Shown: piece by piece, positions 1 to 7,831 of the stretch
Numbering within the stretch: the first letter of the stretch is position 1
Layout of the letters: each line of letters begins with the position of its first letter
NCBI GenBank assembly: GCA_003228685.1
Contig: QIFC01000021.1
Span: 1-41,088, forward strand
DNA from: Chloroflexota bacterium
Lineage (GTDB): Bacteria > Chloroflexota > Dehalococcoidia > DSTF01 > RBG-16-68-14
Direction: 5' to 3'
DNA length: 41,088 nt
Program-made: the position numbers and the translations under genes
The notes under the pieces: model-generated
What the model saw: only the letters and a program-made list of their open reading frames with translations
What the model was told of the DNA's origin: nothing
Databases searched by the model: none

Positions 1-60
1 CTGCGCGATGCGCCGCTTAAAGCCGAACAGGCCGTAGAGGACATTCTAGCTGCAACGTAA
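1..60 (+). other. possible C-terminal end of a truncated ORF
   Basis: Frame 1 is open from the window edge to a TAA at 58-60 and would encode a 19-residue tail ending in EDILAAT. The final codons lie inside the first copy of a direct repeat (37-56) that recurs just after the stop, an arrangement sometimes seen at the end of insertion-sequence transposase genes. The protein family cannot be recognised from so short a tail, and the frame could be open by chance. Confidence 0.2.
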
Positions 61-82
61 AGGAGGACATTCTACCTGCAAC
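37..82. repeat. 20-bp direct repeat, two copies, 26-bp period
   Basis: GAGGACATTCTAGCTGCAAC at 37-56 recurs at 63-82 with one change (AGC to ACC). The copies are 6 bp apart and directly follow a possible truncated ORF. They could be the end of a mobile element or a duplicated regulatory site. No matching inverted copy was seen elsewhere in the window. Confidence 0.5.
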
Positions 83-106
83 CCAACAGTGCTACTCGAA
101 CACGCC

Positions 107-1111
107 CTAGGGTCCAAAGCGCTGCACTAACTCGACGAACGCTGGCTCAGATCGTGCTTCTGCTTCGTCTACCCTGGTTACGGTCTCGCCACTGACCCGG
201 AAGAAGTGGAGTGGACCAGAGCACCCGGAGGGACAGTCACCCTCCGCGTCTTCGAGTATCACGTACCAGGTTTCGTCGCGCTTCAGTAATTCGATATCGG
301 GTCCGTCGCCCAATAGGCTGTCCGGAACAGCCTGGGCCACCTCTTCCAACGCTTCAAATGCGGCGGCAGCCGCAGACGAGTTCAGGTGGTTTGGGAAGCA
401 GAGAGAGAGTGCAACGGGGAGCTCTGGGAGGACCCTGACGAAGATTGCGGTGAAGTCCACCAACCCGAAACGAGCATTCAGAAGATCGAAGCTAGCGTGG
501 CCCGTCACGAACGTCACGCGTTCAGGATCGCCCGCCAGAAGATCTCTGATCGCTTCGCTTAGAGATGGTGACGCTGACAGCAGGAGTTGGCCGGGCGGAA
601 CGTTCGGGCGCGGTGAAATGTGAGAGAGGTCTGGCTTCTTGCTCCTGATCGCTGCGAGTACGGCGTCGATCTCTTCCGCGAGGCGGTCCCGGCGTTCGAG
701 GTTCAGAAAGACGCCGCTGCTCTCGGGCGCAAGTATCTCGTTGGCCAGCACGCCACCATCGCTCAGACCACCCCCTGAGGGACATTGCCCCGGGGTCATG
801 TCGGCCAACGCGACGGATGGCGGATCGACGCTTACGATGAGTTGCGCCTCAAATTGAAGAACGGTCAGCGCGTCAGTCGAGTCAGTCGTTCCGTCTTCGT
901 CCAAGTCGCTCTTGTTCTCGCAGGGCAGAGATCCGATCAGAGCCGTATCTAGCTGTAGTATCAGAACCGCATCGACGCTGCTGACGATTTCGTTGCAGTC
1001 GACATCGCCAAACAAGTTGGACGCTTCAGCCCTACCGCCAGAGATCCACAGGAATGCAATCGCAGATATCCCCGCCGCTATATAACCGATGATGTAGTAC
1101 CGCCCGCCCAT
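107..1111 (-). CDS. secreted or membrane-anchored dockerin-repeat protein of unknown function
   Basis: This is a 334-residue protein. The start at 1111 is preferred because AAGGAG lies upstream on the minus strand; an upstream in-frame ATG at 1162 would add 17 residues without one. The N-terminus has a hydrophobic segment (about residues 5-27, signal peptide or anchor). Two dockerin type I-like calcium loops follow directly at about 35-93 (GDVDCNEIVSSVDAVLILQ, then DLDEDGTTDSTDALTVLQ). The remaining 240 residues have no recognised domain and include a Cys pair near the C-terminus (CPSGC). The dockerin pair is N-terminal here, whereas it is C-terminal in most neighbours. It is the last of five same-strand secreted genes. 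The function is unknown; export and calcium binding are inferred from the motifs. Confidence 0.75.
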   Translation of the reverse strand: MGGRYYIIGYIAAGISAIAFLWISGGRAEASNLFGDVDCNEIVSSVDAVLILQLDTALIGSLPCENKSDLDEDGTTDSTDALTVLQFEAQLIVSVDPPSVALADMTPGQCPSGGGLSDGGVLANEILAPESSGVFLNLERRDRLAEEIDAVLAAIRSKKPDLSHISPRPNVPPGQLLLSASPSLSEAIRDLLAGDPERVTFVTGHASFDLLNARFGLVDFTAIFVRVLPELPVALSLCFPNHLNSSAAAAAFEALEEVAQAVPDSLLGDGPDIELLKRDETWYVILEDAEGDCPSGCSGPLHFFRVSGETVTRVDEAEARSEPAFVELVQRFGP

Positions 1112-1183
1112 GCTCGTTGCTCCTTGCCACCGCATGATCCCGCACACGGCGGAGGGTGTCAAGCGGCCAAGCGGGTCTCGTGG

Positions 1184-1498
1184 CTACGTACGCAGTTCGT
1201 ACAGCCCAGCGTCCGCTTGCAGAATGATCGCCGCGTCCAAGGCTGTGACCGCAAGATCGCAATCGACGTCGGCCATGATGGTCCAAGCGTCGATGTCTTC
1301 CGGCGGCTCGGCCAGGCCGGCGTCGTGGAAGAGGACGATGAGAGCATCAAGGCTGTTCGCCGTCCCATCCATGTTGAGGTCGCCCGTCTTGCTCTGCATC
1401 ATGCCGCCGGCCTGCGCGCCCAGCCCAGGGACGCCACCGAGTGCGAACGCCAGTACAGCAGCGACGACGATGATAAATGAGCGTAGCAGTGTTTTCAT
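1184..1498 (-). CDS. small secreted dockerin-only protein
   Basis: This is a 104-residue protein made of a signal peptide (about 1-28, KTLLRSF then a hydrophobic run ending AQA) and two dockerin-like repeats (GDLNMDGTANSLDALIVL and ADVDCDLAVTALDAAIILQ). There is no other domain. The ATG at 1498 is chosen over the GTG at 1504 because AAAGGAG sits at good spacing from the ATG and too close to the GTG. A free dockerin pair could act as an adaptor or competitor for whatever binds the dockerins of the neighbouring proteins; this is inference. The gene lies 13 bp from the next dockerin gene. Confidence 0.7.
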   Translation of the reverse strand: MKTLLRSFIIVVAAVLAFALGGVPGLGAQAGGMMQSKTGDLNMDGTANSLDALIVLFHDAGLAEPPEDIDAWTIMADVDCDLAVTALDAAIILQADAGLYELRT

Positions 1499-1511
1499 GT
1501 CCACGTCTCCT

Positions 1512-2162
1512 TTACGCGGGGAGCGTTCGGATCAAGCCGGCGTTGAATTGCAAGATCAGGGCCGCGTCGATCGAGTTGATCGTGCCGTCGGCGTTGGCGT
1601 CAGCGTTCTCCTCGCAGGGGAGCGCGCCGACGAGGCCGGCGCCGATTTGCAGCACCAGCGCCGCGTCGATCGAGTCAACGCTGCCGTCGCAGTTTACGTC
1701 CCCTGTGCCGTCCGGAGGCGGCGCCATTGGTGTAGGTTCCGCTTCCAGTACGCGGATGGAGCCGCGTTGCGTCGGATGGATGGTGCAGTAGTAGAAGTAG
1801 AAGCCTGGCGTGTTGAATGTTCGCTCGAAGCTATCTCCAGGCAGCAACCTGTCGGAGTCCCAGAGCGGCGAGGCCGCCGGCGAGTCGCAGTCCGCCCCGC
1901 ACTCGGTCGTCGTGTGGAAGAACTTCCCAGAGGCGGGGTACTCCCAGCGCATCGTGTCACCGGCGCGGATGCTCGTCGCGCACTCTGCCTGCGTGTACAT
2001 CGCGTCGCAGAACCAGATATCGCCGACTTCGACGACGCACGTCTCGCCGTCATAGGAAGAGCAGTTGACGCCTGGTTCTACCGCTTGCACACCTGGACTA
2101 GCGGTTGCTGCCAGCAGGACGAGCACCAGTACCGTCGCCAGCACCAGCGAACGCGCGATCAT
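1512..2162 (-). CDS. secreted cupredoxin with C-terminal dockerin repeats
   Basis: This is a 216-residue exported protein with a signal peptide (about 1-27), a plastocyanin/amicyanin-like blue-copper domain (about 35-145) and two C-terminal dockerin-like repeats (GDVNCDGSVDSIDAALVLQ and DANADGTINSIDAALILQ). Copper ligands are visible as His in FFHTTTE and as Cys and His in YYCTIHP. The usual axial Met of the amicyanin pattern CTPHPFM is Gln here (CTIHPTQ). Two extra Cys (CGADC) may form a disulphide. An in-frame GTG at 2186 would add 8 residues; neither start has a clear ribosome binding site. Electron transfer outside the membrane is inferred from the fold. It is a paralogue of the gene at 2262-2861. 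Confidence 0.8.
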   Translation of the reverse strand: MIARSLVLATVLVLVLLAATASPGVQAVEPGVNCSSYDGETCVVEVGDIWFCDAMYTQAECATSIRAGDTMRWEYPASGKFFHTTTECGADCDSPAASPLWDSDRLLPGDSFERTFNTPGFYFYYCTIHPTQRGSIRVLEAEPTPMAPPPDGTGDVNCDGSVDSIDAALVLQIGAGLVGALPCEENADANADGTINSIDAALILQFNAGLIRTLPA

Positions 2163-2261
2163 GGAAGTGAACACATTATGGGACACCGCAATCTAGTGTA
2201 GGTGCCCCGTATGCAAGGCAGGCAAGGGCCATGCGGCCCGTTCAGAGAGTATTGCGTGGAG

Positions 2262-2861
2262 CTAGGACGGCAGGTTGGGCAGCAGGCCGGCCGTGAACTG
2301 CAGGACCAGCGCCGCGTCGATCGAGTCGACGGACCCGTTGCCGTTGACGTCGGCGTTCTGCTGGCAGGGAAGCGACCCGACCAGCCCCGCGGTGAGTTGC
2401 AGGATCAGGGCCGCGTCGATCGAGTCGACAGCCCCGTTGCAGTTGGCGTCACCCACGGCGCCGTTGCCCCGGACCACAATACTGCCTCGTTGAAGCGTGG
2501 GGTGAACTTGGCAGTAGTATAGGTAGGTACCCGGCGCGTTGAAGGTGTACTGGAATGTCGTGCCGTCGTTGATCAGGCCGGAGTCCCAGCGCGGCGACGC
2601 TGTGGGGCTATCGCATGAAGCGCCGCACGCCGTTGTGGTGTGCGGCTGAATCGCGCCGTCGAAGTCCCACACCACCGTATCCCCGACCGCGATCGTCGTT
2701 TCGCAAAGGCCGCCCTCGAACGTCTCATCGCAGAACCAGATGTCGCCTACGTCGACGGTCGTCGTTGCGGCCAGTGCGGTGCTCTGCTGTGTGAGGAAGG
2801 TGGCGGTCAACAGGAATGCTACAGCGATCGCGATGCGTACGAGCCCGGAAGCGCGTGTCAT
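2262..2861 (-). CDS. secreted cupredoxin with C-terminal dockerin repeats (paralogue)
   Basis: This 199-residue protein has the same plan as its downstream neighbour: signal peptide (1-31, ending ALA), cupredoxin domain (about 34-130) and two dockerin-like repeats (GDANCNGAVDSIDAALILQ, DVNGNGSVDSIDAALVLQ). Likely copper ligands are His in QPHTTTA and Cys/His in YYCQVHP. The residues where an axial Met is expected are TLQRG, again without Met. The shared motifs (VDVGDIWFCD, CDSP.ASP.WDS) point to tandem duplication. The two genes share identical 16-bp stretches in the dockerin-coding parts (1561-1576, 1660-1675, 2311-2326, 2410-2425), suggesting recent homogenisation or strong constraint. Confidence 0.8.
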   Translation of the reverse strand: MTRASGLVRIAIAVAFLLTATFLTQQSTALAATTTVDVGDIWFCDETFEGGLCETTIAVGDTVVWDFDGAIQPHTTTACGASCDSPTASPRWDSGLINDGTTFQYTFNAPGTYLYYCQVHPTLQRGSIVVRGNGAVGDANCNGAVDSIDAALILQLTAGLVGSLPCQQNADVNGNGSVDSIDAALVLQFTAGLLPNLPS

Positions 2862-2907
2862 AACGCATTAATAATACTTGAGTCTTGGGCTTAGATCGAA
2901 GGCCGCC

Positions 2908-5079
2908 TTAGGGTGGCAGGCTGGGCAGCAGGCCAGCGACGAGCTGTAGTACCAGTACGCTATCGATCGAGTTCACAACGCCATCGCCGTTGGCGTCCGC
3001 GCCCAAGGGGCAGGGCAGCGAGTCGAGCAGCCCGGCCGTGAACTGCAAGATCAACGCGGCGTCCAGTGCGTTCACGGTGCCATCGCAACTGGCGTCCCCG
3101 ACGAGGAATGGCGTTGGCGTTGGCGTTGGCGTCTCAGTCGCGGTGGGAGACGGCGTGGGTGTCGCTGTCGGCGTATCCGTGGGCGTCGGCGTTGGCGTGT
3201 TGGTCGGGGTCGGTGTCGCGGCAGGCGCTCCCGCGCAGCCGCTCTTCGCTGCTACGGCGTTCAGCCGCCCGTACCCGTAGACGTTGTCGGGCCCTGCTTC
3301 GCCGAGATCGATCGCGCTGAGCACCATGCGGTCGTAGAGTTCGACGCGGCTCAACGCAGGATCGCATTCGAGGAGCAGCGCCGCGACCGCGGCGGCGTGT
3401 GGAGCGGCCGCGGATGTGCCGAAGAAGCGGTTGCCGCTGCCCTGACAGCTCGGCTGGCCGAAGCCGCCCGATCCGGTGACGCAGACGCCATCCGGCGCGA
3501 CGATGTCCGGCTTGAGCCGGCCGTCCTCGGTCAGGCCGCGGCTGCTGAACGGCTCTATATCGTTGGGCGTGCTGTGCCTAACGGCGCCCACCGACACGAC
3601 GGATGCAGGCGAGCCACCCGCGTCCGACTGATTGGGGACGCTGCTTCCTTCGGTGTTGAAGTCCATAGAGTTGCCGTTCCCTAGATCTAAGCAGCTCCTG
3701 CAAAGGAGAAACATGTCGAACGTAACGGGCGCCGCGTCGCCTAGGTAGTTGCCGATGATGATGTCCAGCTCCAAGTCGGTGGGCCCGGTGTTTTCCCAGA
3801 AACACGCCTCGGCCGGGAACGAGTTCGGTCCTGGGCCCTGGAAGTCGCCGCCGCAGATGTTGACGTCGCTGCCATCGCGGATGAACAGGTCGTAGTCGTT
3901 CAACGACGAACCCCACGGATCGTCCCACGAGAGGAAAATGGAGAGAGAGCCATCGGGCGGCAGGATCACGCGGTTGCCGTCTGCGGGACGGGCGACCAGA
4001 CCGGCGTGCTTCGTCCCTTTCGGGCCGCCCGTGGCGTCAAACTCGTGGAGCACCCAGGTGTCGGCCGGCGGAAGGAGGGGATCGATGCCCGCTCCCGTGA
4101 GGACGGTGCTCGACTCCACGTATGGGTCCTGGTAGTGCGCCTGCGCCAGGTTGGCGACCGCTGTGTAGTAGCCAAGAATCGGACCGGGTCCATTCAGGGC
4201 GCCGGCAGTGTTCGCGGACACGAAACTGCTGCCGTCGTAAGGGCCCACGATGAACCAGCCGATGTCATCCACGACGATGTCGGCGTTCGCAGCCAGGCAA
4301 TCCACCGCGGCGTTGAAGTCCAGGGCCGTGCCGCTGTAGTTGAAGCCGAAGTGCCCGAACATCAGGGATGCGCCCGGCGCGATGTCGTGGACGATCTCCA
4401 GCATCGCCGTCCCTTCGGCCCCGGCGTCTGATGACGTCGGGCTTTGAGGCACGACGTTGCAGGTGCTCGTGTCGACCGCTGGGAGGTCGCCCAGCCCTTG
4501 GCTCGTTGCGAGGCCGGACACGCCATCCGAGATCACACCGATGGTCACGCCTGTACCGTCGACGCCCAACGCAGTGCGCAGCTCATCGCTCTTGAGCACC
4601 GCGTCGCCCTCAGTCTGTATGGAGCCTGCGTTCAAGTGCGGATAGTCCGGCAGGCGTACGTTCTGGACGACCGGCAGGCCGCTCAGGTCGCGCAATGCGT
4701 CAACTGGTACCCATGCTTGCACAATGCCAAGCTCTTCGCTCATGCGTTCAACGCGCGCGCCTAGCGTTGCGAGACCGTCGATGTCTGCCACGTCGTTTAC
4801 GGCGATGTAGACCTGTACCTCGCCGTCTGGAGTGAGTCGCAACGCGCCGGCGGTGCTCGCTGCCGTGACGTGGTTGGAGACTCCCGCGGTTGTGGCATCT
4901 GCCAGCGCGACAAGGGCAGACGACAGCTTCGGGTCTTTGAGAGGGTGGCCGGAGCGCTGCCGCAAGCCTTCTTCGCGCGTCGCGCTCTCCGTCACCGTGC
5001 CGCCGGATACCAAGGACAGCACAACGAATGCGCTTGCCGCCGCGATCAACGGGAGAAGGAGCAGCGCGCGGACATTCAT
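2908..5079 (-). CDS. secreted subtilase-like (S8/S53 clan) protease with PT-linker and dockerin repeats
   Basis: This is a 723-residue exported protein: signal peptide (1-25), subtilisin-fold domain (about 165-615), Thr-Pro linker (620-657) and two dockerin-like repeats (661-719). The catalytic Asp is D185 (GVISDG) and the Ser is S556 (FFGTSAAAPH). The usual HGT histidine is replaced by Glu (E222 in AEGTAM), and the strand that normally supplies the oxyanion Asn carries Asp (VVDDIG, 269-274). This resembles the Ser-Glu-Asp chemistry of sedolisins on a subtilisin-like scaffold. A region at about 340-460 between strands looks like an inserted beta-rich domain. It may be an active acid-type peptidase or a degenerate binding protein. 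It is the first gene of the minus-strand secreted cluster and is divergent from 5158. Confidence 0.8.
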   Translation of the reverse strand: MNVRALLLLPLIAAASAFVVLSLVSGGTVTESATREEGLRQRSGHPLKDPKLSSALVALADATTAGVSNHVTAASTAGALRLTPDGEVQVYIAVNDVADIDGLATLGARVERMSEELGIVQAWVPVDALRDLSGLPVVQNVRLPDYPHLNAGSIQTEGDAVLKSDELRTALGVDGTGVTIGVISDGVSGLATSQGLGDLPAVDTSTCNVVPQSPTSSDAGAEGTAMLEIVHDIAPGASLMFGHFGFNYSGTALDFNAAVDCLAANADIVVDDIGWFIVGPYDGSSFVSANTAGALNGPGPILGYYTAVANLAQAHYQDPYVESSTVLTGAGIDPLLPPADTWVLHEFDATGGPKGTKHAGLVARPADGNRVILPPDGSLSIFLSWDDPWGSSLNDYDLFIRDGSDVNICGGDFQGPGPNSFPAEACFWENTGPTDLELDIIIGNYLGDAAPVTFDMFLLCRSCLDLGNGNSMDFNTEGSSVPNQSDAGGSPASVVSVGAVRHSTPNDIEPFSSRGLTEDGRLKPDIVAPDGVCVTGSGGFGQPSCQGSGNRFFGTSAAAPHAAAVAALLLECDPALSRVELYDRMVLSAIDLGEAGPDNVYGYGRLNAVAAKSGCAGAPAATPTPTNTPTPTPTDTPTATPTPSPTATETPTPTPTPFLVGDASCDGTVNALDAALILQFTAGLLDSLPCPLGADANGDGVVNSIDSVLVLQLVAGLLPSLPP
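3109..3222. repeat. low-complexity repeat encoding the Thr/Pro linker
   Basis: Short imperfect repeats of GGCGTT/GGCGTC on the plus strand read as alternating Thr and Pro codons on the minus strand. They form the flexible linker between the protease domain and the dockerin pair. The repeat is explained by the protein it encodes and could vary in length between strains. Confidence 0.8.
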
Positions 5080-5157
5080 TGGAGCATAGCCTGCTACAAT
5101 GGGGCTTCGCAGTCAAGTACACGTGGCTACTCCTGTTCGAAAGAGTACGAAATCTCT

Positions 5158-7818
5158 ATGCAGAAGCTTGTCTATTCGCTGAACGACGCGCCCGACGACG
5201 CAGCCATCATCGGCGGCAAGGCGGCTGGTCTGAGCCGCCTGATTCGCCATGGCGCGCCGGTGCCGCCGGGGTTTGTACTGAGCGCCGGCGTGTACTGGAC
5301 GTATGTGGAGGAGAACGGGCTCGCGGACGGCATCGTGGGCGCGGCCTCGGCCTCGGACGCGCTCGCGCGGCTCCAGTCGGGAACGTGGCCCGAGCGGCTT
5401 CGCTCCGACGTCGAGGCCGCTCACGTAGTGTTGATGCAGGACGCGGGCGACGTAGCCTCCGCGGTGCGCTCCTCCGCGACCGCGGAAGACGGCGCGACGG
5501 CCTCCTTCGCCGGGCAACATAGGACGTTGCTGAACGTCCGTGGCGTAGACGCCGTCCTCGCGGCCGTGCTCGAGTGCTGGGCATCGCTGTACAGCGAGGA
5601 GGCGGTGGAGTATCGCCGCGTTCGGGGCGTGGAGGAGGACCGGCTCGCGATGGCGGTCGTCGTGCAGGCGCTGGCGCCGGCCGAGGGGTCCGGCGTCGCG
5701 TTCACGGTCGATCCGGCTACCGGCGACGGCGCCGTGGTGATCGTGGAGGCCGTCTGGGGGCTCGGCGAAGGCCTTGTGGGCGGCCTCGTCACGCCGGATC
5801 ACTACTCGATCCGCAAGTCGGACGGCGGGTTCGTCCGAAGAGAGGTGTCGACGCAGAGCCTACAGGTGGTGCCTGACGACGCCGGCGGCATCCGACACGA
5901 AGACGTGCCGCCCGAACTGGCTAACTCCGCAGTGCTGAGCGAAGAGCAGGCGTGGGAGTTGGCACAGCTTGCCGTCCGCCTTGAAGAGCAGGCGGGCTGC
6001 CCGCAGGACATCGAGTGGGCGTGGGCTGGTGGCGAGTTCGTGATCTTGCAATCGCGGCCCGTTACGGGCGTCGTGGCCAACACGGAGAGCGATGGCTGGG
6101 TGTCCGAGTTCGATACCGATACCCAGCCGGAGACGATCTGGACATCGGCCAACGTGCAGGAGGTGCTGCCGGGCCAACTCTCGCCGTTCACCAGCTCGAT
6201 CCAGCTTGAGGCGCTCGAGAAGTACGGCCTGGAGCCGATCGAGCGGATGGGCATTAAGCTCACAAACGACGACCCGTTCTTCGCGTTCTTCTACGGCCGG
6301 GCGTTTCTGAACGTCACGATGATGTTGGACATGATCGACCAGACCCCGTTCGCCTCGCAGGAGGCGTTGATGGACCAGTACTTGAGCCTGTCGCGCGCCT
6401 CCGCGAAGGACTTCGACCTGACGAAGGTCCCGCACCGGCCGCTATGGAAGAAGCTGGCTGGCTACATCAGGATCTTTCCGCGCATGCTCTGGTACCGCAT
6501 CCGCTTGCCGAAGGACATCGAGCGCTCAGAGGCCATCGTCGAAGCGTTCGAGCGAGAAGATGCTGAACGCCCCGTCTCTGAGCAGTCTGATGAGGAGCTG
6601 ATCCGGACGTTCGAAGAGGGAATCGACCGGGGCGGCGATGTTGGCATCACGCACGTCTCCGGTGGCGGCATCACCGGCTCGTCGTTTGAGACGCTGCGCA
6701 CCACGACCGAGCGCTGGCTCGACGACGAGGCGGGCATGCTGCAGGCGAAGCTGGTTACCGGCCTCGCGGGTCTGGAGAGCGCGCTGCCGGCGTTCGAGCT
6801 GTGGGAGCTGTCGCGGCTGGTGCTGGCATCCGCCGTCCTGAAGGAGGCCTTCGAGTCCTCGGACGGAGCAGAGATCCAACGCCGCCTGGAGACCGCTAAT
6901 CGCGATGACACGGCGGCCTTTCGGCGGGCCTTCGCGAAGTTCATCAAGAACCATGGCCATCGCAGCGTCATGGAGGCGGAAGCAGCCGCCAAGAGCTGGG
7001 AAGAGGACGTGCCGACGGTCTACGTCATGATCCGCAACTACCTCCACGCCGATCCCGCCGCCTCGCCGCAGCGCATCGAGGAGCGGCAGCGCAAGCGGCG
7101 TGAAGTGGCGACCGCAGAGTCGCGGAAGAAACTGAGCTTCTGGCAGCGGCCGATCTTCGGCTACGCGTTGGGCGAAGCACAGCAATGGATCGCTTCCCGC
7201 GAGCACACGAAATCGCTCCTGGTGCGCACGACTGACCGCGGCCGCCACTACAGCCGCGAAATGGCGCGCCGCCTCGTCGAACGAAGGAAGCTGGCGGACG
7301 TCTTCGATCTCTATCAGCTGACGTGGGCTGAAGCGAAGGCGCTCCTGCTGGGCGAACTCTCGCCGGAAGAAGCCGCCGTCAGCATCGAGCGGCGCAAGGA
7401 GGAGGACGCGCGCAACCGTACCGTGAGCCTGCCCGACATGTTCCGCGGGCGCCCGATTCCGCTGCGTCCGGAAGAGGTGGCGCTGCCCGAGGGGAAAGTA
7501 CTGGAGGGGACTCCCGTCTCGCCGGGCCGCATCACCGCGAAGGCGCGCGTGATCATGGACCCACGCACGGACGCGGTGATCGAGCCGGGCGAGGTGCTGG
7601 TGGCGCCGGTAACGGACGCCGGTTGGACACCACTGTTCGTCGCGGCCTCGGCCGTCGTCGTCGATGTCGGCGGTACGCTCTCGCATGGCTCCACCGTCGC
7701 TCGTGAGTACGGCCTTCCGGCCGTCGTCAACGTCAAATACGGCACGCGCATGATCCGCACCGGCCAGACGATCACAGTCGACGGCACGCTGGGCACCGTC
7801 GTGCTGGACGAGGGCTGA
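5158..7818 (+). CDS. PEP-synthase-like phosphotransferase, rifampicin phosphotransferase type
   Basis: This is an 886-residue protein. An N-terminal PPDK/PEP-synthase ATP-grasp domain (about 1-300) shows IGGKAAGLS, RSSATAEDGATASFAGQ and DIEWAWAGGEFVILQSRPV. A long middle region (about 320-780) follows, then a C-terminal swivelling phosphohistidine domain (about 790-886) with GGTLSHGSTVAREYGLPAV; the phosphorylated His is H843. There is no C-terminal TIM barrel, so it is not a true PEP synthase or PPDK. The order ATP-grasp, substrate domain, His domain and the total length match rifampicin phosphotransferases, which use ATP to make phospho-rifamycin, AMP and phosphate. The substrate here is unproven. 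The ATG at 5158 begins the conserved N-terminus; the open frame upstream overlaps the protease gene. The methyltransferase follows after 13 bp. Confidence 0.85.
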   Translation: MQKLVYSLNDAPDDAAIIGGKAAGLSRLIRHGAPVPPGFVLSAGVYWTYVEENGLADGIVGAASASDALARLQSGTWPERLRSDVEAAHVVLMQDAGDVASAVRSSATAEDGATASFAGQHRTLLNVRGVDAVLAAVLECWASLYSEEAVEYRRVRGVEEDRLAMAVVVQALAPAEGSGVAFTVDPATGDGAVVIVEAVWGLGEGLVGGLVTPDHYSIRKSDGGFVRREVSTQSLQVVPDDAGGIRHEDVPPELANSAVLSEEQAWELAQLAVRLEEQAGCPQDIEWAWAGGEFVILQSRPVTGVVANTESDGWVSEFDTDTQPETIWTSANVQEVLPGQLSPFTSSIQLEALEKYGLEPIERMGIKLTNDDPFFAFFYGRAFLNVTMMLDMIDQTPFASQEALMDQYLSLSRASAKDFDLTKVPHRPLWKKLAGYIRIFPRMLWYRIRLPKDIERSEAIVEAFEREDAERPVSEQSDEELIRTFEEGIDRGGDVGITHVSGGGITGSSFETLRTTTERWLDDEAGMLQAKLVTGLAGLESALPAFELWELSRLVLASAVLKEAFESSDGAEIQRRLETANRDDTAAFRRAFAKFIKNHGHRSVMEAEAAAKSWEEDVPTVYVMIRNYLHADPAASPQRIEERQRKRREVATAESRKKLSFWQRPIFGYALGEAQQWIASREHTKSLLVRTTDRGRHYSREMARRLVERRKLADVFDLYQLTWAEAKALLLGELSPEEAAVSIERRKEEDARNRTVSLPDMFRGRPIPLRPEEVALPEGKVLEGTPVSPGRITAKARVIMDPRTDAVIEPGEVLVAPVTDAGWTPLFVAASAVVVDVGGTLSHGSTVAREYGLPAVVNVKYGTRMIRTGQTITVDGTLGTVVLDEG

Positions 7819-7831
7819 CCGGAGATAAGCC

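Noticed and set aside
1110..2201. Plus-strand frame of 363 codons across the dockerin genes
   Set aside because: The minus strand encodes signal peptides, cupredoxin ligands and calcium loops in this interval; the plus frame is a shadow.
3109..3222. Independent microsatellite or regulatory repeat
   Set aside because: It is fully explained as the Thr-Pro linker codons of the protease gene.
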